64,000 bases of DNA. Origin: CAADGN01 sp035443945. GTDB taxonomy: Bacteria > Planctomycetota > Phycisphaerae > Phycisphaerales > UBA1924. Each line of letters begins with the position of its first letter. Positions within the stretch are counted from its first letter, which is position 1. The stretch is taken from the NCBI GenBank assembly GCA_035443945.1, contig DAOMNQ010000003.1, forward strand, positions 1 to 64,000, read 5' to 3'. Both the position numbers and the translations under genes were made by a program. The notes beneath the pieces were generated by a model. It saw only the letters and a list, made by a program, of their open reading frames with translations. It was not told the DNA's origin and made no database searches. Positions 15,609 through 25,063 of this stretch are shown in pieces.

Positions 15609-18300
15609 CGAGGTTCTTCACCTCGAGGGCGTGCTCCTCGATGAACCTGCGCCGCGGCTCGACCTGCTCGCCCATCAGGGTGCTGAAGAGGAACTCGGCC
15701 TCCTGGCCCATGTCCCAGTTCACGCGCAGGAGGGTTCGCCGTGCCGGGTCCATGGTCGTTTCCCAGAGTTGCTCGGCGTCCATCTCGCCGAGTCCCTTGA
15801 AGCGTTTGATGTCCAGGCCGCGCCGCCCGAGGTCCAGCAGCCCGGCGAGGATCGCAGGCAGGTTCGGCGCTTCGACGACGTTCGACTGCTCCTCGGCGGG
15901 GGCGCTCTCGCCCTGCCCGGCATCTCCGTCCGGTTCCTCGGCCTCTGCCGCTCTGCTGCTCTGCTGCTTGGCGGCCTTCGCGGTCACCCACGCGAACCGT
16001 GCCGGCAGGCGCTCGCCGGTCACGGACTCCTCCTGCACGAGCGAGTAGTCGTCGATGGAAAGCCCGGCGGCTTCGAGGTCGGTGAAGACGCGCTCCAGTT
16101 CGCGGTTCTCGTGGAGTTCCCGGATGACGGCGACGGGGCGCGGGTCGGCGGTGGCGTGGCCGTTCACCGGCGCGGTCGTCTCATCGGCGAGGCGCAGGCC
16201 CTCGGCCTCGAGGATGGCGTGGGCCTGCTCCTCGCTCCAGGCGTAGCGATCCTCGCCGCGCCAGGAGACCTTGCGCGTTGGCAGGCGGCGGTTGCCCTCG
16301 GGGTCGTCGTTTCGGGCCGCGAGCAGGTCTGCGAACGGCGCGCCGCGACGCTCGGCGATCTCGACGAGTTCGTTCAGTCGGCGCAGCAGCCGGACCGCGC
16401 GCTGCAGCGGCTGACCCTCGATGCGCCGCTCCTCGACGATCTCCCCCGGCTCGGCGTCGGTGCGCCGCACCGAGAGGTGCGCGCCGTCCAGACCCAGTTC
16501 GCTCAGCACGTCCGCGAGTTCGCGGTCGTTGAGCACGTAGCGGCCCTTGCCCTTGCGGATCAACTGATAGAGCGGGGGCTGGGCGCAGTAGATGCGGCCG
16601 CGACGGATCAGTTCCGGCATCTGGCGGAAGAAGAAGGTGAGCAGCAGGGTGCGGATGTGGCTGCCGTCCACGTCGGCGTCGGTCATGATGATGATCTTGC
16701 CGTAGCGGAGGCGTGAGGCGTCAAAGTCCTCGCCGATGCCGCAGCGCAGCGCGGAGATGAGCGTGCGAATCTCCTCGAACGCGAGCACCTTGTCGATGCG
16801 GGCCTTCTCGACGTTGAGCAGTTTGCCCCGCAGCGGCAGGATGGCCTGCGTCTCCACGTCGCGGCCCTGGGTCGCGCTGCCGCCGGCGGAGTCGCCCTCG
16901 ACGATGAAGAGTTCGGAGCGGTCCACGTCGCGGGTCTTGCAGTCGCGGAGTTTGTGCGGCATCGAGCCGCTCTCGAGCGCGCTCTTTCGGCGTGTGAGTT
17001 CGCGGGCCTTGCGGGCGGCCTCGCGGGCCTGCGCCGCGACGATGCCCTTCAGGCACAGCCGCTTGGCCTCGGAGGGGTGCTCTTCGAGCCAGGACTCGAG
17101 CGCCTCGGAGACCGCCGCCGCGACGATCCCCTCGACCTCCGGGTTGAGGAGTTTCTCCTTGGGCTGGTTGTTGAATGCCGGGTCGCGGAGTTTGACGCTG
17201 ATGATGGCGATGAGTCCCTCGCGCAGGTCCTCGCCCGTCGGGACGGGGTCCTTCTCCTTGATGATGCCGGCTTTGCGGGCGTAGGCGTTGAGCGTGCGCG
17301 TGAGGGCGACCTTGAAGCCCTGCGCGTGCGTGCCGCCGTCCACGTTATTGATGTTATTGGCGAAGGTCAGCAGGGTCTCGTTGTACCCGTCGTGGTACTG
17401 CAGCGCGACCTCGCAGAAGACGCCGCTCTCCGGATCCTCTCGGCGCAGGTGCACGGGCGCGCACATGGCGTTGCGGCCCGCCATCAGGTGCTCGACGTAC
17501 TCGACCAGCCCGTGCTCGGCGCGGAAGAGGTCGTGGCGGGGCTTGCCGTCCGGCCCGACGCGCTCGTCGCTCAGCCGGATCGAAACCCCCGGGTTCAGGT
17601 ACGAGAGTTCGCGCAGCCGCGTCGCCAGCGTCTGGTAGTTGAACGTCGTGTCCGGGAAGATCTCGTGGTCGGGCATGAACGTCACCGTCGTGCCCGTGCG
17701 CCGCGTGCTGCTCGGCGGCACGTCGCCGACCACGTGCAGCGGCTTGCTCACGCGCCCGCGAGCGAACTCGATGCGGTAGACCTTTCCGTCGCGCCAGACC
17801 TCGCACTCGAGCCATTCGGACAGGGCGTTCACACACGAGACGCCCACGCCGTGCAGCCCGCCCGAGACCTTGTATGCGCTGCCTTCCTGCCCGAACTTGC
17901 CGCCGGCGTGGAGGCGCGTCATGACGACCTCGACGGCGGGCCTGCCGTTGAGGGCCGGGTCCTCGTGCTTCATCGGTCCGACGGGGATGCCGCGACCGTC
18001 GTCGATCACGGTGCATGAGCCGTCGGCCTGGACCGATACCGCGACCGTCGTTGCGAAGCCCGCCATGGCCTCGTCGATGGAGTTGTCCACGGTCTCGTAG
18101 ACGAGGTGGTGCAGGGCGTTGAGGCCGGTGCCGCCGATGTACATGCCCGGGCGCTTGCGGACGGCGTCGAGGCCCTCCAACACCTTGATCTGCTCTTCGC
18201 CGTAGACGCCGTCGGGGCGGTTGGACACGGGTTCGACCTCAACCTTCGCCGCCCGGACCGGTGCGGCCGCGGGCGTTTCGATGGGGTGCTTCTGGGCCAT
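15601..18300 (-). CDS. gyrB: DNA gyrase subunit B
   Basis: ATPase subunit of the type II topoisomerase that introduces negative supercoils. It has 899 residues against about 640 in short forms and about 800 in E. coli. GHKL ATPase motifs are YETVDNSIDEAMAG, VIDDGRGIPVG and SGGLHGVGVSCVNALS. The transducer has NNINNVDGGTHAQGF and QPKEKLLNPEV. The TOPRIM domain has FIVEGDSAGGSATQGRD and IMTDADVDGSHI, and the C terminus has IKRFKGLGEMDAEQLWETT. A long insertion lies between GRIYCAQPPLYQL and that C-terminal motif, carrying an Arg- and Glu-rich stretch and an acidic linker. It sits where the E. coli GyrB insertion is, but the sequence is not conserved by eye. Confidence 0.97.
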   Translation of the reverse strand: MAQKHPIETPAAAPVRAAKVEVEPVSNRPDGVYGEEQIKVLEGLDAVRKRPGMYIGGTGLNALHHLVYETVDNSIDEAMAGFATTVAVSVQADGSCTVIDDGRGIPVGPMKHEDPALNGRPAVEVVMTRLHAGGKFGQEGSAYKVSGGLHGVGVSCVNALSEWLECEVWRDGKVYRIEFARGRVSKPLHVVGDVPPSSTRRTGTTVTFMPDHEIFPDTTFNYQTLATRLRELSYLNPGVSIRLSDERVGPDGKPRHDLFRAEHGLVEYVEHLMAGRNAMCAPVHLRREDPESGVFCEVALQYHDGYNETLLTFANNINNVDGGTHAQGFKVALTRTLNAYARKAGIIKEKDPVPTGEDLREGLIAIISVKLRDPAFNNQPKEKLLNPEVEGIVAAAVSEALESWLEEHPSEAKRLCLKGIVAAQAREAARKARELTRRKSALESGSMPHKLRDCKTRDVDRSELFIVEGDSAGGSATQGRDVETQAILPLRGKLLNVEKARIDKVLAFEEIRTLISALRCGIGEDFDASRLRYGKIIIMTDADVDGSHIRTLLLTFFFRQMPELIRRGRIYCAQPPLYQLIRKGKGRYVLNDRELADVLSELGLDGAHLSVRRTDAEPGEIVEERRIEGQPLQRAVRLLRRLNELVEIAERRGAPFADLLAARNDDPEGNRRLPTRKVSWRGEDRYAWSEEQAHAILEAEGLRLADETTAPVNGHATADPRPVAVIRELHENRELERVFTDLEAAGLSIDDYSLVQEESVTGERLPARFAWVTAKAAKQQSSRAAEAEEPDGDAGQGESAPAEEQSNVVEAPNLPAILAGLLDLGRRGLDIKRFKGLGEMDAEQLWETTMDPARRTLLRVNWDMGQEAEFLFSTLMGEQVEPRRRFIEEHALEVKNLDV

Positions 18301-18518
18301 TCGGGTGGTCGCTCGCTCTCGTGGTTATGGCGTTCCGAGGGGGGCAGAGAGGCATCGGAAGGCGTGCGCCGGAGGGGTCGTTTGGGGCGTGCCGGGAGCC
18401 TCGGAAACAGGCCCTTCATTGTAGCGCGCCGCGGGCCGTTACGCTCGCTCGACCGAGCCTCGGGGAGGCCGCTGGGGCGATCGAAACGCCGGCGTAGAGT
18501 TGCCGACAGGAGGCACGC

Positions 18519-19679
18519 ATGACCATGCCGAACGCCACGATCATCGCCGGAATTCCGGCCCGGAACTTCTCGCTCTACCACGCGATCCGCTTCAGCGCGG
18601 GCGATCCGGCGGCGTGCATCGAGACCCCCGGAAGCAACGGCACTCCGACCCGCACGCTCATCATCCGCGACATCGAGATGGGGCGCGCCCGCAAGCACGC
18701 AAAGGTGGACCGCGTCGCCTGCCCGGCGGACTTCGCGCCCGCGGGCGGGCTGTCCGGCGACCGCGAAACGGCCACGGCGCAGGCGGCGGCGGAGTGTCTC
18801 GTGCGCGCAGGGGTTCGGGCGGTGCGGGCCGACCGCACGCTGCCGTTCATGTTCGCGGAGACGCTGCGGTCGGCGGGCGTGGCGGTCGAACTCGACCCGG
18901 ACCTCGGCGTGGCGGACCGGCGTCGCAAGGACGAGCGCGAGGTCGAGGCGATGCGCGCCGCGCAGGCGATGACGGAATCCGCCGTGCGCATGGCCTGCGA
19001 GACCATCGCCCGGGCGAAGGACGATCGGGACGGCACGCTCACGCACGACGGCGCGCCGCTGACGGCCGAGCGGCTGCGCTTCATGATCGACGTCTACCTG
19101 CTCGAGCGCAACTACGAGAACGTGCCCGCCATCATCGCCTGCGGCCCCGAGGGCGAGGACTGCCACAACCTCGGGCGCGGCCCCCTCCGCACCGGGCAGC
19201 CGATCATCGTGGACGTCTTCCCGCGGGATCGGGCCACGCTCTACTGCGGCGACTGCACGCGCACGGTCGTCCACGGGGACGCGCCGGACTGGCTCGTCGC
19301 CATGCACGGCGCGGTGGTGCAGGCGAAGGCCGCAGGGATAGCGGCGATTCGCGCAGGTGTCACCGGCGAGGCAGCGTACAGGGCCTCCCTCGCGGCGATC
19401 CAGCGTGCGGGATGGGACCGGTCGCTCCTGCCGCCAGACGCGCCGGAGGGGTTCTGCTCGACACAGCACGGCCTCGGGCACGGCGTCGGGCTGGAGGTGC
19501 ATGAGCCGCCGCTGCTGGACCTCGGCGGCCCCGTGCTCGTCGCGGGCGACGCGGTGACCGTCGAGCCGGGGCTGTACGCCAAGGGTCGCGGGGGCGTGCG
19601 GATCGAGGACGTCGTGGTCGTCCGTGAGGATCGGTGCGAGAACCTCGGCTCGCTTCCCGAGGGGCTGTGCTGGCGGTGA
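18519..19679 (+). CDS. M24 family metallopeptidase (Xaa-Pro aminopeptidase-like)
   Basis: Cytosolic peptidase of 386 residues with the pita-bread fold. An N-terminal creatinase-like half (about residues 1-150) precedes the catalytic half, where all five metal ligands are visible: Asp in IIVDVFPRD, Asp in YCGDCTRTVVHG, His in GLGHGVGLEVHE, Glu in VTVEPGLY and Glu in VRIEDVVVV. AGGAGG immediately upstream supports the ATG at 18519. The family removes N-terminal residues, often before Pro; the exact specificity cannot be read. It is divergent from gyrB across about 218 bases that show no other gene. Confidence 0.9.
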   Translation: MTMPNATIIAGIPARNFSLYHAIRFSAGDPAACIETPGSNGTPTRTLIIRDIEMGRARKHAKVDRVACPADFAPAGGLSGDRETATAQAAAECLVRAGVRAVRADRTLPFMFAETLRSAGVAVELDPDLGVADRRRKDEREVEAMRAAQAMTESAVRMACETIARAKDDRDGTLTHDGAPLTAERLRFMIDVYLLERNYENVPAIIACGPEGEDCHNLGRGPLRTGQPIIVDVFPRDRATLYCGDCTRTVVHGDAPDWLVAMHGAVVQAKAAGIAAIRAGVTGEAAYRASLAAIQRAGWDRSLLPPDAPEGFCSTQHGLGHGVGLEVHEPPLLDLGGPVLVAGDAVTVEPGLYAKGRGGVRIEDVVVVREDRCENLGSLPEGLCWR

Positions 19680-19764
19680 ACCTGCGAGTCGCGTCCTCTC
19701 GCTTGCGGACGTGGTACAACGTTGAAGCCCGCCCCGGAGTGGCGGGGTACCCGGAGCAAGAGCC

Positions 19765-21513
19765 GTGATTCGAATCGTCTGGCGGGCGTGCATCGTGTGG
19801 GTCGCCGTTTCGTGTCTCCTCGCCCCGACACCGGCGCGGGCGCAGGCGGGTCGCGACCTCTCCGATTTCGTGCAGAAGTACACGGCCGACCGCGGGTCGG
19901 TGCGGTCGTTCTACGACTGGCCGTGGTCGGAGGAGGCGTTCGACCGGACGGACGCGATGCTGGAGGAGTGGGGTGGGCGTCTGCGCGACGTCGATTTCGA
20001 CGCTCTCGACCAGCAGGGGCGGATCGACTACGTGCTGATGCGCACGCACCTCGCCGCCGAGCGGGCGGAGCAGGCGATGACGCGGGCGCGCCTGGCGGAG
20101 ATGGAGGCGTTGCTGCCGTTCCGTCGGCTGGTGATCGAACTGGCGATGTCGCGCTCACGGATGGACGAGCCGACGCCGCGTGAGTGGGCGGACCAACTCT
20201 CGAAGGTCGAGGATGAGATCAAGGGCGTGCGCGAGCGCATCGACGCCGGACGCAAGCAGAAGGAGGGCGAGGAGCCGGGGGATGCGTTGACTGTGTCGCC
20301 GGTGGTGGCGGCCCGGGCGGCGTCGGCGGCCGACGCGTTGCGCCGGAGCCTCGACGACTGGTTCCGGTACCACGACGGCTACCTTCCCGAGTTCTCGTGG
20401 TGGGTCCGCAAGCCGCACGAGCAGGCGACCGCCGCCATGGCCGACTACGCCAAGCACCTCCGCGAGCAGGTCGCGGGCCTGAAGGGTAAGGACGACGACC
20501 CGCTGCTCGGCGACCCGATCGGGCGCGACAAACTCCTGGCGGACCTCGCCGCGGAGTTCATCCCCTACACCCCCGAGGAACTGATCGCGATCGCCGAGCG
20601 TGAGTTCGCGTGGTGCGAGGCCGAGATGCTGCGGGCGTCGCGCGAACTGGGATTCGGCGAGGACTGGCGCGGCGCGCTGGAGCACGTCAAGGGACTGCAC
20701 GAGCCGCCGGGCGGGCAGGCCGCGCTCATGGCCGATCTCGCCCGTCAGGGCATCGACTTCGTGAAGGAGCACGATCTGGTCACGGTGCCCGAACTGTGCG
20801 AGGAGGCGTGGCGGCTCACCATGCTCTCGCCGCAGGGCCAGCGCACGCTCCCCTTCGCCGCCTACAACAACCAGCAGATCCTGGTGGCGTACCCGACCGA
20901 CACCATGCCGCACGACGACAAACTGATGTCGATGCGCGGCAACAACCGGCACTTCACCCGCATCGTCGCGGCCCACGAACTGATCCCGGGCCACCACCTG
21001 CAGGGGTTCGTTGCCCGACGCGAGCGGCCCTATCGGTCATTGTTTCGAACGCCGTTCCTCGTCGAGGGGTGGGCGCTGCACTGGGAGATGCTGCTGTGGG
21101 ACAAGGGCTTCGCCCGCGGCCCGGAGGACCGGATCGGGATGCTCTTCTGGCGGATGCACCGCTGCGCCCGCATCATCGTGAGCCTGCGGTTCCACCTCGG
21201 CGAGATGACCACCGACGAGATGATCGCCTTCCTCGTCGACCACGTCGGGCACGAGCGGCTCGGGGCAACGAGCGAAGTGCGCCGCTACGTCGGCGGCGAC
21301 TACGGCCCACTCTACCAGGTGGCGTACATGATCGGCGGCCTCCAGATGCGGGCGCTGCACGCGGAGACCGTCGGGCAGGCGCGGATGACCGACCGTGCGT
21401 TCCACGACGCTGTGCTGGCGCACAACGCGATCCCGATCGAGTTGATCCGGGCGGGGATCACGGGAGTCCCGCTCGGACGAGAGTCGGGTTCCGTTTGGCG
21501 ATTTGTTGACTAG
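19765..21513 (+). CDS. secreted DUF885-family protein, putative metallopeptidase
   Basis: Exported protein of 582 residues starting at a GTG with GGAG upstream. The signal peptide is MIRIVWRACIVWVAVSCLL, cleaved after ARAQ. The rest matches the DUF885 family: an all-helical domain with a zinc-site-like AHELIPGHHLQGFV followed about 45 residues later by FLVEGWALHWEMLLWD. These two motifs give the His/Glu set expected of a gluzincin-like centre. DUF885 members are poorly characterised and often annotated as carboxypeptidase-related. It follows the M24 peptidase on the same strand with an 85-base gap, so both may serve peptide scavenging. Confidence 0.85.
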   Translation: MIRIVWRACIVWVAVSCLLAPTPARAQAGRDLSDFVQKYTADRGSVRSFYDWPWSEEAFDRTDAMLEEWGGRLRDVDFDALDQQGRIDYVLMRTHLAAERAEQAMTRARLAEMEALLPFRRLVIELAMSRSRMDEPTPREWADQLSKVEDEIKGVRERIDAGRKQKEGEEPGDALTVSPVVAARAASAADALRRSLDDWFRYHDGYLPEFSWWVRKPHEQATAAMADYAKHLREQVAGLKGKDDDPLLGDPIGRDKLLADLAAEFIPYTPEELIAIAEREFAWCEAEMLRASRELGFGEDWRGALEHVKGLHEPPGGQAALMADLARQGIDFVKEHDLVTVPELCEEAWRLTMLSPQGQRTLPFAAYNNQQILVAYPTDTMPHDDKLMSMRGNNRHFTRIVAAHELIPGHHLQGFVARRERPYRSLFRTPFLVEGWALHWEMLLWDKGFARGPEDRIGMLFWRMHRCARIIVSLRFHLGEMTTDEMIAFLVDHVGHERLGATSEVRRYVGGDYGPLYQVAYMIGGLQMRALHAETVGQARMTDRAFHDAVLAHNAIPIELIRAGITGVPLGRESGSVWRFVD

Positions 21514-21755
21514 CGGGCGTGCAAACGGCCTGCGAACATGCGCCCTGGTGTTACCACTGGTGGCCATCCCGGCCAATAACCGGGGGAAAACTCGCTAAGT
21601 GGCGTATTTTTCGCCGTTTGCGCTTCCACTCCAGGGGCGTCCGCCGTATCTTGTCCGGCGAGAGACAAGGCCGACCGCCACATGATTCCTCCGGCGCTCT
21701 GTGCGCCTGAGTGGGGCGGTCGGTGGAACGAGAGAAGAGACGAGGAGAGCGAAAC

Positions 21756-22394
21756 ATGGTTCGTAGCAAGCCGGGGGTGGCGGGGCTGTGCCTCGCCGGG
21801 GTGGTCGGTCTGTGCGCCGGTTCCGCGCTGGCGGACCGCATCGACCTGTTCGTGTACGAGAACGCCGACAACGCGGATCTCGGCGGCCTGGACCTCTGGG
21901 CCGATCTCGTTGACGGCGGCACGTTCATCGACATCACGTTCTACAACGACTCGACGGCCCCTTCGTTCGTCGCCGCGGTCTACTTTGAGGCGTTCAGCGG
22001 GCTGTCGGGCGGCTCGATCGTCTTCGAGTCGGCCGGCGTGAACTTCTCCGACGGCACGACGCCGCCCAACCCTGCCCAGCCCGGCTTCCTCTACGGCGGC
22101 CCGTGGGGCGGCAACCTCTACTCGGCAGACGCGAATCCCCCTTCGCCGACCAACGGCATCAACCACGGCGGGACGGAGTCGCTCACCATCCGCTTCGACT
22201 ACGCCGGCGGCACGACCTTCCAAGACGTGAAGGACGCCCTGACCTCCGGCGGTCCGGACTGGCGCATCGCGCAGCACGTCCAGGGCCTCGGCGACAACGG
22301 CGAGTTCAGCGTCTGGAGCATCACCGTCCCCGCGCCCGGCAGCCTCGCGCTTGTCGGCCTCGCCGCCGTGGCGGGCTTCCGCCGCCGCCGCTGA
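21756..22394 (+). CDS. secreted PEP-CTERM sorting-domain protein
   Basis: Exported protein of 212 residues, function unknown. The ATG at 21756 has GAGGAGAG upstream; an ATG 15 codons earlier has none and would delay the signal peptide. The signal is MVRSKPGVAGLCLAGVVGLC, cleaved near ALADR. The body is rich in aromatic and Gly residues (FVYENADNADLGGLDLWAD, GGPWGGNLYSAD) and beta-like. The C terminus is VPAPGSLALVGLAAVAGF plus four Arg, a PEP-CTERM signal. The 240-base leader contains a small hairpin (CTTGTC/GACAAG at 21650-21669) of unknown meaning. A strong terminator follows. Confidence 0.85.
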   Translation: MVRSKPGVAGLCLAGVVGLCAGSALADRIDLFVYENADNADLGGLDLWADLVDGGTFIDITFYNDSTAPSFVAAVYFEAFSGLSGGSIVFESAGVNFSDGTTPPNPAQPGFLYGGPWGGNLYSADANPPSPTNGINHGGTESLTIRFDYAGGTTFQDVKDALTSGGPDWRIAQHVQGLGDNGEFSVWSITVPAPGSLALVGLAAVAGFRRRR

Positions 22395-22420
22395 GCGGTT
22401 CGACGACAACACACTCACGG

Positions 22421-22456
22421 AACACGCGGACGCTCCGGCGTCCGCGTGTTTCTTTG
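22421..22456 (+). terminator. rho-independent terminator of the PEP-CTERM gene
   Basis: A perfect 13-bp stem, AACACGCGGACGC paired with GCGTCCGCGTGTT, closes on a TCCG tetraloop and is followed by TCTTT. It lies 27 bases after the stop at 22394 and ends just before the convergent gene at 22460. Confidence 0.85.
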
Positions 22457-22459
22457 CGC

Positions 22460-22900
22460 TCAGTGTGCCTCGGCGCCCGGTGCGCTCGACCGCTCGCTCA
22501 CGCTCGCGGCTCGTTCGGGGGCTTCGTTGGCGTTGACGAGCGGGCCGCCCTTGCCCCACATCGCCACGACCACCGCCAGCATGATGAGGCCGAAGGCGAC
22601 GTAGTCGTTGATCCGGGGCCTCTCCTTCAGGAACGCCAGCACGAACACGGTGAAGACCGTGAGCGTGATCGCCTCCTGGAGAATCTTCAGTTGCGGGGCG
22701 GTGAACGGGCCGCCCATGCCGGCGTGGCCGATGCGGTTCGCCGGCACCTGGAGGACGTATTCCGGCAGGGCGATGAGCCACGAGACGGCGATGGCGGTGA
22801 AGAGCGTCCACGACCGCGCCTTGAGGTGGCCGTACCACGCGAAGGTCATGAAGACGTTGGACGCGACGAGGAGGAGGACGGTCAGCAGCGCCTTGCCCAT
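22460..22900 (-). CDS. DMT/DUF486 family small membrane protein
   Basis: Integral membrane protein of 146 residues of the DUF486 family. Four hydrophobic helices are visible, starting MGKALLTVLLLVASNVFMTF. The characteristic AWYGHLK follows the first helix, and EYVLQVPANRIGH, the FTAPQLKILQEAITLTVF stretch and a last helix around FGLIMLAVVVAMW complete the family pattern. Family members are distant relatives of drug/metabolite transporters with no proven substrate. The ATG at 22900 was preferred over the longer frame because it starts exactly at the first helix. The C-terminal 20 residues are polar. Confidence 0.85.
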   Translation of the reverse strand: MGKALLTVLLLVASNVFMTFAWYGHLKARSWTLFTAIAVSWLIALPEYVLQVPANRIGHAGMGGPFTAPQLKILQEAITLTVFTVFVLAFLKERPRINDYVAFGLIMLAVVVAMWGKGGPLVNANEAPERAASVSERSSAPGAEAH

Positions 22901-23005
22901 GGCATGAGCGTACACGCGGGCCTCAGGCCGCGGGCGCCTCGCCACACGGTCGCAACTCGGTCCCTGCGCGCCGGTCCACCGCTCGGGAAATCCGGCGGCC
23001 TCGGT

Positions 23006-24976
23006 TCAGGCCTCCGAGCCGAAGTCCGAATCCTCGCGGTCGATGGCAGCGTCGTGCTCGGCCAGCACGCCGTTCACCTCGTCGGGAGTCTCGGTGTCGG
23101 GTCGGACCTCGCGGTAGACCGAGCCGTCCACGAAGCCCTGGAGTTTGCGGGCGCGGACGGGGTGCTGGAGTTTGCGGATGGCCTTGGCCTCGACCTGGCG
23201 CACACGCTCGCGCGTGACCTTGAAGATGCGCCCGACCTCCTCGAGCGTGTAGGTGTACCCGTCGCCGATGCCGTAGCGGAGTTTGATGATCTCGCGCTCG
23301 CGGTAGGTGAGGGTCTTCAGGACGGCCTCGATGCGCTGCTTGAGCATGTCCTGGGCGGCGTTCTCGGTGGGCTGGCTCTGGGACTCGTCCTCGATGAAGT
23401 CGCCGAAGTAACTGTCCTCGCTCTCGCCAACCGGGCGGTCCAGCGAGACGGGGTGGCGCGAGATCTTCATCACCCGCCGCACCTCGGCGATGTTCATGCC
23501 CGACATCTCGGCCAGTTCGTCCAGCGTCGGCTCGACGCCCGTCTCCTGGTGGACCTGCTTCTGCAGGTTGCGCAGGCGCGACATCGTCTCGATCATGTGC
23601 ACGGGGATGCGGATGGTGCGGGCGTGGTCGGCGATCGCGCGGGTGATGGCCTGGCGGATCCACCACGTCGCGTAGGTCGAGAACTTGTACCCGCGCTTGT
23701 ACTCGTACTTGTCCACCGCGCGCATTAGGCCAGTGTTGCCCTCCTGAATGACGTCCAGGAACGACAGCCCGCGGTTGCGGTACTTCTTGGCGATGGAGAC
23801 AACGAGCCGCAGGTTCCCGCCCGAGAGGTCGCGCTTCGCCTGCTCGTACTCCCAGAAGACGGTGTTGATGGCGCGGACCCGGCCCGCCAGTTCTTCGGGG
23901 GTCTCGAGCACCAGCGAGCGCAGGCCCGTCAGTTCGTCGCGCATGACCTCGACGTCCTCGGGGTCATACCTCTTCGGGAACCGCTCGGCCTTCAGCAGTT
24001 CGCCCTCGAGGTCCGCCATTTTCTTGCTGATCGAGCGCAGTTTGCGCATCAGCGGGATGATCCGCCCCGTTCGCAGGCTCAGTTCTTCGGTCAGCGCGGC
24101 CATGCGCCGGCGCCGCGTGGCGATCCGCTCGCTCAGCGCGGCGACCTTACGCCGGTCGCGCTTGCGGGCGGACTCGATCGCCGCCCAATCCGCGCGGTTC
24201 AGCGCGAGCAGTTGCTCGACCGTGCGAAGGTTCGCGGGGATGCGCCGGGCGATCTTCTCCTTCGCGTTGATCTCCGCCGTCGAGACGCGCATCGTGCGGT
24301 CGAAGGGGAGCGACCCGGCGTCCACCATCCGCAGCGTCTCCACCGCCTGCTGCACGACGTAGTCGCTCTCCAGGCATCGGCGGCGGAAGATCATCCGCGT
24401 CGTCTCGATCTTCTTGGCGAGGCGGATCTCCTCGTCGCGCGTCAGCAGCGGGATCGAGCCCATCTGCGTCAGGTACATCCGCACCGGATCGTCGATCCGC
24501 TTGCCACCCGGCTCGTCGCCCGCGGACTCGTCCAGTTCACGCTGCAGGGCCTCGGGGTCGAGGGCCTCGGCCTCGGCGACGTCGATCGCGGCCTGCGTCA
24601 TCCCCGCGCGGGCCTCTTCCGAGAGTTCACGCTGCAGGGCGGCGGAGACCTCCGTCCGCTCGCCGCCTGCGACGCTCATGGCGCGGAACTGCTTGGGCAG
24701 GCCCGCGCCCGCGCCCCCGAGCGGGGTGCCGACGAGGGGGTTGTGGCCCGGTTCGTCGCCGCGCCGGATCGAGTCGCGGTGGAGGCGGGCGCGGTACTCG
24801 AGTTCATCGACCATCTCGATGCCCTGCGCGTCCATGATGGCGAGCAGTTCGTCGATGCGGTCGGGATCGACCATCTCGTCGGGCAGCGTGTTGTTCAACT
24901 CCTCGTACGAGAGCCACCCGCGCTGCCGCCCGACCTCGATCATCTGTGCCAATGCCGGATGTATTTCGCCGATCAC
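23006..24976 (-). CDS. rpoD: RNA polymerase primary sigma factor (sigma-70)
   Basis: Housekeeping sigma factor of 656 residues. An N-terminal region resembling 1.1 (IGEIHPALAQMIEVGRQRG) leads to region 1.2 (DDPVRMYLTQMGSIPLLTRD), a charged non-conserved region with coiled-coil character, and region 2 (NLRLVVSIAKKYRNRGLSFL, DVIQEGNTGLMRAVDKYEY, FSTYATWWIRQAITRAIADH). Region 3 and region 4 follow (LTYREREIIKLRYGIGDG, YTLEEVGRIFKVTRERVRQ). The start is the GTG at 24976 (VIGEIHPAL) with GAGGAG seven bases upstream; the longer ATG frame lacks both conservation and a ribosome site. It follows dnaG on the same strand after about 90 bases, the arrangement of the macromolecular-synthesis operon without rpsU. 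Confidence 0.96.
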   Translation of the reverse strand: MIGEIHPALAQMIEVGRQRGWLSYEELNNTLPDEMVDPDRIDELLAIMDAQGIEMVDELEYRARLHRDSIRRGDEPGHNPLVGTPLGGAGAGLPKQFRAMSVAGGERTEVSAALQRELSEEARAGMTQAAIDVAEAEALDPEALQRELDESAGDEPGGKRIDDPVRMYLTQMGSIPLLTRDEEIRLAKKIETTRMIFRRRCLESDYVVQQAVETLRMVDAGSLPFDRTMRVSTAEINAKEKIARRIPANLRTVEQLLALNRADWAAIESARKRDRRKVAALSERIATRRRRMAALTEELSLRTGRIIPLMRKLRSISKKMADLEGELLKAERFPKRYDPEDVEVMRDELTGLRSLVLETPEELAGRVRAINTVFWEYEQAKRDLSGGNLRLVVSIAKKYRNRGLSFLDVIQEGNTGLMRAVDKYEYKRGYKFSTYATWWIRQAITRAIADHARTIRIPVHMIETMSRLRNLQKQVHQETGVEPTLDELAEMSGMNIAEVRRVMKISRHPVSLDRPVGESEDSYFGDFIEDESQSQPTENAAQDMLKQRIEAVLKTLTYREREIIKLRYGIGDGYTYTLEEVGRIFKVTRERVRQVEAKAIRKLQHPVRARKLQGFVDGSVYREVRPDTETPDEVNGVLAEHDAAIDREDSDFGSEA

Positions 24977-25063
24977 TGCGCTCTCCTCGGGGCGTCCCTC
25001 GCCCCCCGATGAAGATGGTCCTGCGCCGCACACAAGCGCCGTCGATGGCGCACGCCCGTCTCC

